Assembly: GCA_033961575.1 (NCBI GenBank)
Contig: CM066728.1
Span: 105,600,852-105,664,851, forward strand
Direction: 5' to 3'
From: Aselliscus stoliczkanus
Lineage: Eukaryota > Chordata > Mammalia > Chiroptera > Hipposideridae
Length of the DNA: 64,000 bases
The position numbers and the translations under genes are program-made. A model generated the notes under the pieces. It was given only the letters and a program-made list of their open reading frames with translations. It did no database searches and was not told the DNA's origin. Positions 35,200-45,749 of the stretch are shown piece after piece; within the stretch, counting starts at the first letter, position 1, and each line of letters opens with the position of its first letter.

Positions 35200-36565
35200 A
35201 CAGTTGGTTGACCAGCCAGGAGATGTTGGCCCACAGCACTCGCTCAGCTCATGGCAAGCGGGTCTACAACCCTCTGCTCTCAGTCACTGCTGCCTGAGCC
35301 ACCCAGATGGGAGCCCGGCTGCACTCCAGGGCAGACCCTCTGCCCTGGCCCAGGTCCACTGAGCCACCAGGGGCCTCATCCCCTACTCTCCGTTAGAATC
35401 TAGTGTGTATCTCTGCTCACAGATGTGTACGCGCACCTGTCTGTGTGTGTGCGCACCAGACTTTGTCACCAGAGAGAAGCCCCGAGGAGAGGGGACACGT
35501 GTGGTGTGTGTGTGTGTGCGCGTGTGTGTGTGTGTGAGACCCGAGCCCAGGCACATGCACATGCACACACTCATGCACACTCCTACAGAGCTCTCTCAGC
35601 GTGGGTACATGGGGATGGAAGTTGAGCTGAAAAGGATTTTAAAAAGTGGGGACTGTCCTAAGCACAAGAGAATGTCCTGCTTAGAGCTGAGTACAGCTTC
35701 ACCCCGCTGCTGGGAGCCTCTACTGTTTGTAGACAAAGGCAACCCTGATTTCTGTGGGGTTTCTCCCTTTCTGTGTTTGCCACTTGTTTTTCTGTTTTGT
35801 GGACCTGCTTGGAGGGGGGGCTGGCAGCTCCTTCAGGCAGCCAATCAAAGGTGGAACCCCCCTGTGAGGGCTGGGAAGGAAGTGGATAGGGGAAGGAAGC
35901 CAAGGAGAGTGCGGGTGGGAGGGAAGGGGAGAATGGGGGGCAGGTTTCCTGCTGGCCTCCACTCTGAGGCGTGGGAACAGGCAGCCTCTGACGTGGCTTG
36001 CGAGGCTCACATTCCGTGGCCCAGGAAGAGCCAAGACTGGGGCTACTGGGCAGTGTCCATCCCAGAAGAAATAACTGAGCCCGGGACTGTGCCTGACGCC
36101 ATGTGGAGCATGGCTTCTATTCTGAGGGGTGTACTTAGGCGGTGGTGGGTTGCAGCCAAGACCCAGGAGAAGCAGTAGAAAACCTTGGAGACAAGACTCA
36201 CGTGGAGTTGAAGGACCTGCCTGGCCCAAGTGAGAGGCATGACCCACCAGCTGTGGGTGGTCCTCAGGGGCTGGGGCATTTAGGGAGAGCTGGCCTCAGG
36301 CCCCAGGGACTCCTGTGGCTGAGAGAGCCTCAGGTTGAAGGCAGACAGACTGCCCATCCCTGCTCCCCACCGTCATCATAAGAATAAAGCTAACTGCCTT
36401 TTACGGTAGAAAAAACTATAACATAAGAAGCTTTCTGTGGAGCTGCTTAGTCTTGCTGCCTGACATACAAGATTTCGAATGTATTTGTAGACCGTGAGAG
36501 CTCTCGGGGTGCAACAACCCTTCCTGCCTGCGAAACCTCTGCCCCACTCACAGCATGGCCCGAGG
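35200..36565. other. GC-rich block of unknown origin
   Basis: This block is clearly GC-richer than the rest of the window. It holds the longest open frame of the window on + (35405-36178, 257 codons) and a 175-codon frame on - (35720-36247). The + frame starts inside a TG/CG repeat, which suppresses stops. Neither translation shows a known domain. AATAAA occurs at 36383. I counted only about 27 CpG, too few for a CpG island of this size. Possible readings are a lineage-specific LTR, a non-coding exon cluster or a GC-rich unique patch. No gene is supported. Confidence 0.5.
35498..35538 (+). repeat. (TG)n microsatellite with CG interruptions
   Basis: GTGGTGTGTGTGTGTGTGCG, then CGTGTGTGTGTGTGTGTGAG, within the GC-rich block. 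Confidence 0.9.
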
Positions 36566-37344
36566 CTTACCTGTGCAGAACCTGCCCCAGCAGCACAGAA
36601 GCTAAGGTCCTGGGCCACTACATGATTGACCAAACAAGGGAATGTAGCTCAGGGATGCTCTTGCGATACAGGGAACCTCCCCTCGGCAGTGCTTAGCCAA
36701 CCCAGTTTCTAAGAAAGGTTGAATATCAAAAAAGTGGGGGAAAAAGAAGACGCAGAAAGTAGAGAGGCAGCAAAGTACACCCATAGACAAATCCGTGAAA
36801 AGGATCAGGGGAGAAGATAAGAATCACACAATCAATGGTTGGCAAAGCTATCGAAGAAGAAATTGGAGCGTTGAGTCACCACGAAGTTAGAACACCAGGG
36901 TAGGGAGCTGGAGAGCCGGAAAGCTGCAGGAGTAGCTTCTAGACCTATCATCAGGTTTCCAGAATCTTTGTCAGATTATTTTCAGCTACTGTATCCTAGA
37001 TGATAGGGTCGTGCTCTGTAAGACTCGCTTTTCAGGCAAGATGGATTCTGGTCTCTGTTACCTTTATTCTTACTAACAAACGGGCAGTTTAGAACATAAA
37101 CTCAAGTCAGCACTCTTTGTTATTGTTTACAATAACTGAAGTTTATTTCTATGTCTAGTCTCCATTTATTTAGTTGGAATAGTGGAAATTTAGGTCAATT
37201 TCTAGTTTTCACTCCCATTCTTTCTCTGGAGGAGCATCATATTCCAGCGAGGCATAAGGGGGGGCAAAGATTTGGCAACACTGCTTGCAAGTGCATAAAT
37301 GACAACAGTGAAGGGCTGGGTGAGGGTCCATCTTCCCTGACTCC
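36566..37344. other. Unassigned stretch
   Basis: No gene or confident repeat recognised. Confidence 0.45.
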
Positions 37345-37437
37345 ACATGTGCATGTGTGTGCATAAGCATGTACACACATGCACATATACTCACATGTAC
37401 ATATACATATAGGTGTATGCATGTATATGTAGATCCT
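37345..37437 (+). repeat. Alternating purine-pyrimidine (ACATGCAC/GTATAT) repeat
   Basis: About 90 bp of imperfect ACACAT, GTGCAT and TATACAT blocks. The 60- to 85-codon Cys/Met/Thr-rich frames here are compositional artefacts. Confidence 0.85.
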
Positions 37438-37750
37438 TGGATCCTGAATCCACAAAATGATATCATCTTAAATCACAAGATCCCCTCATGTCTTCTGGAT
37501 ACTTCTAAGCCCTTCTCACTCCTCAGGCCCTACTATGCCTAAGACCATAACTGCTCAGATATATCCTAAACCAATTTTCATTAGAGTATTTCATTAAGCC
37601 CCTATCTTGAAAAGGTGGTCCATCTCCCTTCTGCTCTTGGATTCTCCAAACATGTCAAGGCACTTAACTGCCCACCTCTCACCAAGTCTGGACTGTACCC
37701 CTTAATGCGGTGCATTGGGAACAGAGCTTAATGTCTGTTTCCAGGATACC
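37438..37750. other. Unassigned stretch
   Basis: Nothing recognised before the composite SINE. Confidence 0.45.
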
Positions 37751-37756
37751 ACAGTG

Positions 37757-37801
<45 letters not shown>

Positions 37802-37803
<2 letters not shown>

Positions 37804-37807
37804 TATT
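37802..37807 (-). terminator. AATAAA in the tail of the composite SINE
   Basis: TTTATT on +, immediately before the A tail, followed by TCTT. This combination recalls SINEs that carry a polyadenylation signal. The second copy has AATATA at the same place. Confidence 0.65.
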
Positions 37808-37955
37808 GGGGAATTGGCGGAGGGGAACAGCGTTGGGAAATCGGGGAAGGGGAACAGACAAGTTGCTGTCTTTTTGTTCTTCAGTTTAGTTGCGGAGGAT
37901 GTTGCTTCACTGTTGGTATCGTCATTGCGCTCTTCCCGGATGAGGCAGATGGGTC

Positions 37956-38039
37956 GCTGGCCTCTGGATGTCGCTCACTGCGGCTATTGGCAGCTCACTC
38001 TTGGCTGCCAGCCGCTCACGCTGGCTGCGGGCCACTCAC
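37956..38039 (-). repeat. VNTR-like segment inside the composite SINE (4 units)
   Basis: Four consecutive 20- to 23-bp units each start GTGAG on the minus strand: GTGAGTGGCCCGCAGCCAGC (38039-38020), then units at 38019-37999, 37998-37979 and 37978-37956. The homologous region of the other copy has three. Confidence 0.75.
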
Positions 38040-38220
38040 TATAGCCTATGGCAGCCCACACCATCACCGGGGCTCGCACAGCCCAGCTCCAGGTGGAGCT
38101 GTTGTTAGCTGTAGAGGGCAGTGTCACTGGCCCTCATGTGGGATCCGAACCGGGGCCGCTGGCATCCCAAAACCAGCGCTTAACCAATGCGCCACTCGGC
38201 CGGCCCCACAGTGTCTTTTT

Positions 38221-39447
38221 GATATTCACAACTGTCCACCCAATCTCTGTTTTGGAAGCACGGGCACCATTTTCAGGACTCAGGAACAGAAAGCCTTCAA
38301 CTAGTATTCTCTAAAACACACTAGCCAAGCTAGAACGGTGTCCCTAGCTCTCTCCTCTCTTCACATCAGGATTTTTAAAACAAAGACCAGTAAGAATATG
38401 CTCTGTGTTCTATGTCATCCCTTACCTGAGATGATGAAGGTAGAAAACTCCTTCTGCCTGAAGGAGACAAAGTTACTGGGATACAATTATATTGAAAGAA
38501 CAGCTTTGCTAATATTTCAAGATAACATGATAAAATACTCATATTTATTATGGTAAGCCTAGGTAACCTGACTGCTCTGAATTTCTTAAAATAAAAAAGA
38601 CCTAGCCAATCTCAGATGAAATGGTCCCCCTATGAGTCTTAGTCTAAATTTTAGTGTACACAATACCAATACATTGTTCTAAGTATATTTTTTGTAAGTG
38701 TTCAGTCAATATTCCACATGCGGCTTCTAAAATTGTATCTTAATTATACATGCATTCTTAAATCTGAAAAGTGAAACAATCCTTATTTGCCACCAAAACA
38801 AATAAAATGTATCAAGGTTACAAATAACAAGGCAATTATTTAATATTCTCTTACATTTGCAAACTGTTATAATAATTTTCACTGGCAATAGAAATCTATT
38901 ACAGTCCAGAGTCTGAAAAATAACTAAAACTGCCATCAAATGTTAGCATTGTACCTTGGCAATTACAAAGAACTCCTTATTATATCACTGCATTCAAATT
39001 TTATAGGAGAAGTTGACTGCAAACTTTAAGTGAACACATTTTAAAGCAATACATTATTTTATTTTATCTTCCTAAAATGAGGGATGTACATGGGAGTAGA
39101 TGGGTTTCCCCAGGGCTCGCTGCAGCAGTAACTTTGTAAACTAAACTGCTATCGTAATTTCAAAGCTATAGGGGTTTGCCCTTCACCTTGCAAGACTTAT
39201 TGAAGCACTGGCTTCAGTTCTTGTCTCAAGTCTGCTCCAGAAGGGCCTGTATTTCAATGTGTGAACTGTTCTAGCAGTCTTTGGTTGACTACACACAGAT
39301 TTGGCATGCTATTTATTGCATATAAAGTATTCATTTTTCAGCTGTTTCCACAATGATTGGTTTTTCAAGTGATTAGTTTTATTAAAGTCAGATTTTGTAT
39401 CTTCTCTTTCTATATCCATTTTATAACACGGCAGCAACAGTACTTAC
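38221..39447. other. Unassigned stretch, partly unique-looking
   Basis: No gene. 39080-39440 has no repeat signature and retains mixed composition (for example GGCATGCTATTTATTGCATA), so it may be conserved non-coding sequence. This is inference only. Confidence 0.4.
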
Positions 39448-39539
39448 TTTGTATTCCAGGAAGACATTCAAGCTCCCCACAGGAATGCTGCAACCATATT
39501 CAGGACTCCAACAATTGAAGCCTCCGACACCTTGATGAT
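39448..39539 (-). other. Candidate exon on the minus strand (92 nt, open)
   Basis: On the minus strand GGCTGCTTTTCCTGACAG ends at 39540 as an acceptor and AAA|GTAAGT starts at 39447 as a consensus donor. After two bases completing a codon, 30 codons are open, including GVGGFNCWSPEYGCSIPVGS then LNVFLEYK. The cysteine/glycine/tryptophan content looks like an extracellular domain. The other two frames contain stops. I cannot place it in a known protein, and a chance pseudo-exon is not excluded. Confidence 0.33.
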
Positions 39540-40024
39540 CTGTCAGGAAAAGCAGCCATGTTTTAATCAACAAAGTTTAAACTTCTTTCCATCATTCCAG
39601 AATTACAGGTTATATAAGAAATACATTAGTCTAATAACTACAGTGATGATATTGAAATAAATGGAGTTGTAATTGGTACACTTAGTATTTTCAATGCTAA
39701 TATCAGTAAAAGAAATTAATTTTGTATTCATGACCATGAAATATAGCTACTTAAAAGGTATATTATGGTAAAATTGTTTCTCTAAATTAAAAGGTTATCT
39801 AGCTCATTAAATTTAATGAAAAAATATAATAGATATTTCCACATATAATTATAATGGAGAGGACACAGAAATAGGGTAAAGAAAGAAAGAAATGATAGTA
39901 TGTACTTTCTTTCACATCTATCTTTCTTTCCTTACCCTAGATTATTTTATTATTTTGCATTATTTCCTCTTCTTATGGTGTCACTTTAATACCATATTTG
40001 TTTCATTAAGCGTCCTTGCAGTTC

Positions 40025-40029
<5 letters not shown>
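39540..40029. other. AT-rich stretch
   Basis: Nothing recognised. Confidence 0.45.

Positions 40030-40087
<58 letters not shown>
40030..40087 (+). repeat. (CT)29 microsatellite
   Basis: Uninterrupted CT run of about 58 bp. Long Ser/Leu and Glu/Arg frames over it on both strands are artefacts. Confidence 0.98.
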
Positions 40088-40090
<3 letters not shown>

Positions 40091-41639
40091 TGTGTTGAGG
40101 AGAGGAGACAGAGATTGAGAGAAATGCACACACAGAAAAAGGAAGAGAGAGAGAGATTTGACCTAGATATTGAATGTTCATTTTTAAATGGAGCCAGTAC
40201 AATGAAAAAAATCCTTCATGTCTCATGATTTGAGAGCAGATTTTAAAGTAACAAGAATGCAAGAATATTTTTATGGTACACACAAAAATGACCTTTTTTA
40301 TTGTCTAAAAAAGTCATATTATGTATTATAATTTTATTCAATCCACTTCAATAACCTATAATGCACATCCCGTGCCCTGGTATAATTCGGTGAGGGCAGC
40401 AGATGGACAAAATAAGTTATTCCCAAGTACAACTTGACATTGGTCCTGAGAGTGGAAGATGAGATCATTTCTGCAATGTGAATGAGGAGAATGTAGCAAT
40501 GATGAAATGTCTAAGAGTCAATTTGGGCATGGAATAGGTTGGTGAATTGAAGAGTACATATTAATTTGATGTTGGGCTTGGTCAGTTCATTTGCATTTGC
40601 TAAATGGCCAAGCAGGAAAATCAGACAGACAAGTATATCTATGCAAATGGGGGTCAGATAAAATGCTCCACTGGGAATCCACCATACTCAAAGTGTAAGA
40701 ATAAAAATGAATGAGCTCATACTGGCATGGCTTTGCAAGGAACTTCTTTTCCATAGATAGTGTTGAGGAGAATGATTCACTTTAGCATATCAGCACATTT
40801 TTTTGATTCTAAGGCTCATCTTTTTCTCATTTTGATGTCTTCAAAATCGTGTCATATGGCTTGTGCACATACAAATACTTGTATGCATGTGTGTATATAT
40901 ACCACACATCTTATTTTTGATGTCACTGTAAAATCAAGAAAATACACTTATATATTTTATATTTCAAGTTGATATAACTTTAAATCTTCATTAAAAGAAA
41001 CATACTTGTAGCTCCCCAAACTAAAGATTTGGGGATAAGTTTTTAACCTGCCAAAGGCTTTCCTACTGTCTATACGTTATGACATAAGAAATGCAAATAT
41101 TTCAAACAAAGAGTAGAAATTTTATCTAAGGAAGGGACTGAAGCCCATATCATTTTTCTTTAGAGACTTAAATCTATTGTGACATGTCCCTAATTGAAAT
41201 AGTTCCAAGCAAGATCAATAGTCTGGGGATTCATTATAAGTGGTTTTGTGCGACTCAGGCTGGAGGGAAAAAGGAAACATTTTCTTTTTTTCCCTTGCAC
41301 TCAAATTCCTAGCTTTGTTAACTGGGTGAGTGATGCCATTAAATGATATAGTGAGACTAAATGAACCAGATGAGAAATTGGGAAGGGAGGGTAATTCAGC
41401 CTGAAAATTTTGAATTCAAATGGAAGATGGAGGTTGGTAATTCTGGTAAACTGCTACAGAATTAGATCTGGAATGTAACCTATAATTGTTCATACACTAT
41501 ACTTCTGAAGAAGGTGTGCAGTAAGAGGTCACAAATGCTTTTTGAACACATTCTAGAAATATTTGTGCACATATCCTTTAGTTATAAAACTATGAATAGA
41601 TTTTTATCAATTAAGTCATGACTTAAAGTCTAGATTTAT
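40088..41639. other. Unassigned stretch
   Basis: No gene or confident repeat recognised. Confidence 0.45.
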
Positions 41640-42480
41640 GCTACTCGATATTCTCAAGTTTCTTATTCTTTACATTTTAGATGTGTGCCTTCAATTAAGT
41701 AAGATTGCCTTAATTAGAGCATCTAGTCCATTTGTATTTAACTAACTTCTTATTTGGATATGAATTCACCTCCCATTCTCTTAGTCATGCCTTACTCTCC
41801 TCTTTTCTCTGTTCTTTCTTTGAGTTATTTTGGTCTAATTATTTTTCATTATTCTATGTTACTTTCCTATTAGCTTGGTAGATCTACAAAATGTATATGA
41901 TTGCAAGATTTTTAACTATGCTTTTTAGTGACTACCCAGAAATGATAACATACATCCTAGATGTATCAAAGTTTAGTATTTTTACTTCTTTCCATAGCAA
42001 GCAATGACCTTTAACCACTTTAATTTCATTTGTTCTCTTCCTCACCTATATTCTACCTTTGTCCTGTGATTTAATTCTCTTTATTTTAACCCCCACATAT
42101 TACTATCAACATAGTTTTTAACAGATGATATTTGTTCATATTTATTGATATATTTTACCATTTCCAATGCTCTTCTTTCAAATCTGTAACTTTCATCTGG
42201 GATTATTGGACTACTCCCTAAAAAACATATAGTTCTTTAATATAGTTTACTAGTGACAAATCCTCTTCAATCTTATTTTCCTAAAAATGCCCTTTTTTCA
42301 ATTTTCACTTTTGAATGATAATTTGATGGGTTTGGAAGTCTAAGTTGGCAGGTACTTACTTGCTTTCCACCCTTTAAGGATGCCATTCTATTGTCTTCTT
42401 GCTTCCTTGGTTACTGTAGGGACATCAGCTGCCATCTTTCTGTTGTTCCTTGGAAGGCACTGTGTGTTTATTTCTGGCTT
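41640..42480 (-). mobile_element. Old L1 fragment
   Basis: T-rich antisense-L1 style sequence. TTTGATGGGTTTGGAAGTCT, AAGGATGCCATTCTATTGTC, TTCTTGCTTCCTTGGTTACTG and GACATCAGCTGCCATC follow the known L1 antisense order (GATGTCATTCCATTGTCTTC, TGGCTTCCATTGTTTCTG, AGAAGTCAGCTG). Confidence 0.65.
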
Positions 42481-43544
42481 TAAAAAAACAAACAAACAAA
42501 CAACATTTCTTAAAAAGCAAGCATTTTACAAATCTTGACTACATGCTTTCTAGTTAACAGTTAATTTGGGGAGAGTAAAACAAACCTTTTCAGCTAATTC
42601 TTGGCAAGAATCTATCTTATTTTCAATAAATTAGAGAAATCAGCCCAAAGTCATGATACACTGATCAATTTAAAAGACACCCTAGTCCCACCAGTCTGAT
42701 TTCTAATAGCACTTTCCTTCATTGTTGTCTCTGGCCTCCAGATCATATATACCTTTTACTCTTCTTTATCTTATTTATGAAAGGAGCTTAAGCAGAACCT
42801 TGTATTATTTATGTGAACAACTATTATTCTTAGTCAAAGCTTCTCTCAAATAAATTGTATTGATCATTTCCTCAAATAAATCAAAATGAATGCTTTCTTG
42901 TCCACATGTGTGTTACCAATTCTGGTTATTTTGATAATTAAATTATTTTAATTAAATATGAGCCATCCATGTATACCTTCTAGCTAATTATAACTGAAGT
43001 CTCTGATAACAAATAATGTATAAAATATCCAAATTACTGAAAAATCTTTGTCAGCCAACACTTGACAGGGAAGGAATGGGGATTTGAGCATGTGAATGCT
43101 GTGGTTTTCCTCTACGTTCAGCATGCTTGTGCTGTATCGGTGAGCAGCGTGTGCGTGTGGTGTGTATCAGCATCTTCTAAGCATTTAAAATGTTTTCTGA
43201 GAATTCCACCCTAAACTTTAGCTTCTCTGATATAAAAGACATAGGAGGAACAGGTTACACTATCAGCGTCGTACAGTGGAGTTGCCTCAGCATGTGTTTG
43301 GCTTAAATGTAGGGAGAAGATGCTTCTTAAAGATCACTCATTACCACATTTATATAATTTATATATTTTGGCCAAATCTAAAGAAAACAATTAGATGTAC
43401 AGAGGACAGGATGACAAAGTGGCCCCAATGTATTAAATATTGAAGGTCCACCATTTACTACGGCTGTTTTCAATGCTAGACTTTCCTCTATAAGGAATAA
43501 TAGGTCCAATAAGCAAATATGAAACTAATGTGTAACAATCTCAT
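42481..43544. other. Unassigned stretch
   Basis: Starts with a (CAAA)n run at 42487-42503, then AT-rich sequence with nothing recognised. Confidence 0.45.
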
Positions 43545-43588
43545 CACATACTTAATACCCATACCTCACATACTTAATACCCGTACCT
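43545..43588 (+). repeat. 22-bp tandem duplication
   Basis: CACATACTTAATACCC occurs at 43545 and again at 43567, giving two copies of a 22-bp unit that differ by one base (CCATAC/CCGTAC). Confidence 0.9.
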
Positions 43589-43800
43589 CACACATCTAAT
43601 ATTTTCTTCTTCTAATTTCTTTGCTTTTAATGTCTGGTAGTCTCTGACTCTCTCGATGTCACCCACTGGCAGCTTTGTGACAGTGTCCCGAATTTCCCTA
43701 AGAGTGATGCTTTTCGAAACCATTGATTTCACTACAGCAACTGGAATTATCATATTTGGCACATCAATCTCTGCAGCTGAGAACTGTCCGTGCTGATTGC
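43574..43800 (-). pseudogene. Possible relic of an unidentified coding sequence
   Basis: The minus strand is open for about 75 codons down to TAA at 43574. Fragments are SAAEIDVPNMIIPVAVVKSM, then KSITLREIRDTVTKLPVGDI and DYQTLKAKKLEEE. The composition (K/E/R-rich, balanced) is more protein-like than neighbouring frames. Further upstream the frame is broken by stops (around 43830 and 43870). There is no clear splice acceptor, A tail or promoter. I do not recognise the protein. It may be an old processed-pseudogene piece or a chance frame. Confidence 0.25.
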
Positions 43801-44694
43801 TTTACAGCTTTCCTTTTCTAAATGACTGTCTTTCTTACCACTTCTGTCACTTCGGGGCCATACTCTAAACTAATATAAATGGTGTTCCCAATCTATTCTT
43901 CTTAGTTTACCCATATAATGGAGCTTTTTCACCTATAATCAAGCTATCATTGGGGCTGAAACAGAGTTCTACCAAAAGGTCAGGACACAAGGCTCAGCAG
44001 AGCAAGGGTTTAGGGAGGACTCTTTCTAGATCCAGGGACCATGCTCCTTACACCTTAAATACTCCTTTCAGGTGAGAATAAAAATCTAACCTTTGTTGCT
44101 ATAACTATTTCCCTCGCAAGAGGCATTCTTAATCCAAAATAGTAAAAGTAAAATTCTGGAGTACAATTTATTCATTGTTCACAAAATAACCTTTTTTTTT
44201 TTCCCAATCTATGCTCAGTTTGTAGATTCTGTATGCCTGGCTCAATTAAATTATAATTATCAAAATAACTTTTTCAGGTTTGGGCATCAGTTTAAGACCA
44301 TGAACTATCTGGTGTACTTGAATTTAGCCACTAAAAATTTCCAGCAATGTTATAGAAAAGCAAAGGACATCACTGACATGCACATTTTTCAAAGACCAGA
44401 GCTACATGAATAGTTAACATTTAATTCAGAGGAATGTTGGTACTTCAATTATGTAAAAAAGACCATTGATCAGGAAATGATGAATCAGAGTCAAAAATAC
44501 AAGTATGTGTGCAGTCACCATTAAGCAATTACTGACTATCTTATCTAAATGTTAAGGGCCTTTCTGTGTAATTGCAAATTCAGAAAGGTTACAAATGAAC
44601 TCAAGGATCTAAAGAACAGTTACATTAAAAGGAATAAGGATTTGGCAGAATTCACAGATACATCTAACTGGGATTTTGCTAAATTAAGGAAACA
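43801..44694. other. Unassigned stretch
   Basis: Includes a frame open from about 44278 to 44524 with one TAG at 44410 (KTMNYLVYLNLATKNFQQ). No motif is recognised and no gene is called. Confidence 0.4.
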
Positions 44695-44821
44695 GTATCA
44701 CCTTCAGCTTCTACCCAGTAGATGCCAGCAGTGCCCTGTCCCCAGTCATGACAAACCAAATGTCACCAGCCGTTTGTAAATGTATCCGAATGGGCAACAT
44801 TACCGCGGGTTCAGAAGCATT
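44695..44821 (-). mobile_element. MER20-type hAT MITE fragment
   Basis: CTACCCAGTAGATGCCAGCAG, TGCCCTGTCCCCAGTCATGAC, AAACCAAATGTCACCAG and GCGGGTTCAGAAGCATTG are the reverse of MER20 (CTCTACCCACTAGATGCCAGTAG ... CAGTTGTGACAACCAAAAATGTC ... GGTTGAGAACCACTG). Confidence 0.75.
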
Positions 44822-45749
44822 GTTTTTTAATAAAACCAAGAAAAGTTTCCTGAATTCCTACCACGAGTTTCATTTGTTAACTTATCTAATATTAAGATAG
44901 TTAGCATAGCGTATTTTTAACCATTGCCTATATCTGCATTTCAAAAGAGGTAAAATATCTAATACAATGAGTGTGTAACTTTAAAATTCATCCAATCCTT
45001 CCTGCCTGGACCACTTCCTGCTCCGACAATTATCACCTACCAGGAACACCAATCAACCTTCCTCCAGGGCCCTCTGATTACTATCATATCCAGGTTTTAC
45101 TCATTCTGCACGCTTCAAAAGACCTCTTCCTTAACGCTATAACTTATGTCCTTCTACACACCTTACTCCATATGCCACCTTCAGGTATGTCTGCAATATT
45201 CAGTCCTTCCTCCCTGCCATGTTCTCCCTACGCCCCGAATTTATACCTGTCGTGAGATTCACCTAAACTGTGAACGAATGTACTGTTATCTTAGCTAGCT
45301 GGACTGGAATTTATTTGAGAATAGCAACCACTCAGTATTCAATAGTATGTCCTCTGATGCATATCATCTATAGTAGGAATTGTTTCTTTAAGACAGAAAT
45401 GAAAAAGAAGCTTTGGGTAAGATAAAACAACTCTCTAATGATTTTGTGATTTCTCACTACTCCATGAATTACAGTCCTGAACTTACATCTGGCTCTAATT
45501 CAGGGCCAGCCGCTCCCTGATGGGTAAACTAATGCTCACCCTCAGGGCCACTCCTCCAATTTCAGAGAATCCTTTCTTCCAGGATGACACAGCCAGGAGC
45601 TGGGTCCCCTGGCTTGGTCTGCAGAGTATGTGTTGGATTTCAGCTCCCACAGACCACACGGTCTTGCCAGGGTTTTTGTGAAGGGTAGAAACTGTGCAAC
45701 CATAGTGTAGACAAAAAACAGGCCACATACTAAACCCAACAAAGTCAGG
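44822..45749. other. Unassigned stretch, possibly old ERV or L2 debris
   Basis: 45000-45250 is pyrimidine-rich and L2-like. 45480-45749 is GC-richer and adjoins the LTR, so it may be the last internal part of that element. No viral motif is seen. Confidence 0.35.

Larger units (their letters stand above)
37764..38207 (-). mobile_element. Long composite tRNA-derived SINE (444 bp)
   Basis: Read on the minus strand the element begins GGGGCCGGCCGAGTGGCGCA with A- and B-boxes (GGTTCGGATCCC). Its first ~100 bases equal the short type I SINE down to CACTGCCCTC. It then continues with a body of about 330 bp instead of an A tail: a GCTCCACCTGGAGC palindrome, a four-unit tandem repeat, a pyrimidine-rich part (CTGTTCCCCTTCCCC), AATAAAATCTT and a poly(A) of about 33 nt. 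Duplications ACAGTGTCTTTTT flank it at 37751-37763 and 38208-38220. A second copy lies at 59777-60205. A frame open on + (37814-38044) is antisense to it and not a gene. Confidence 0.88.

Noticed and set aside
35405..36178. 257-codon open frame on +
   Set aside because: Its first third runs through a (TG)n/(CG) repeat that cannot make stops in this frame, and the rest lies in GC-rich DNA where stops are rare. There is no domain, and an overlapping 175-codon frame on the other strand shows the same effect.
35200..36565. CpG island promoter
   Set aside because: Despite high GC, only about 27 CpG were counted over ~1.36 kb, far below expectation for an island.
39892..40283. Ser/Leu-rich and Glu/Arg-rich frames on both strands
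   Set aside because: A translated (CT)n microsatellite.
44549..44779. 76-codon frame on + that looks protein-like
   Set aside because: Its last third is a MER20-type element in reverse (LLPSRCQQCPVPSHDKPN is translated repeat).
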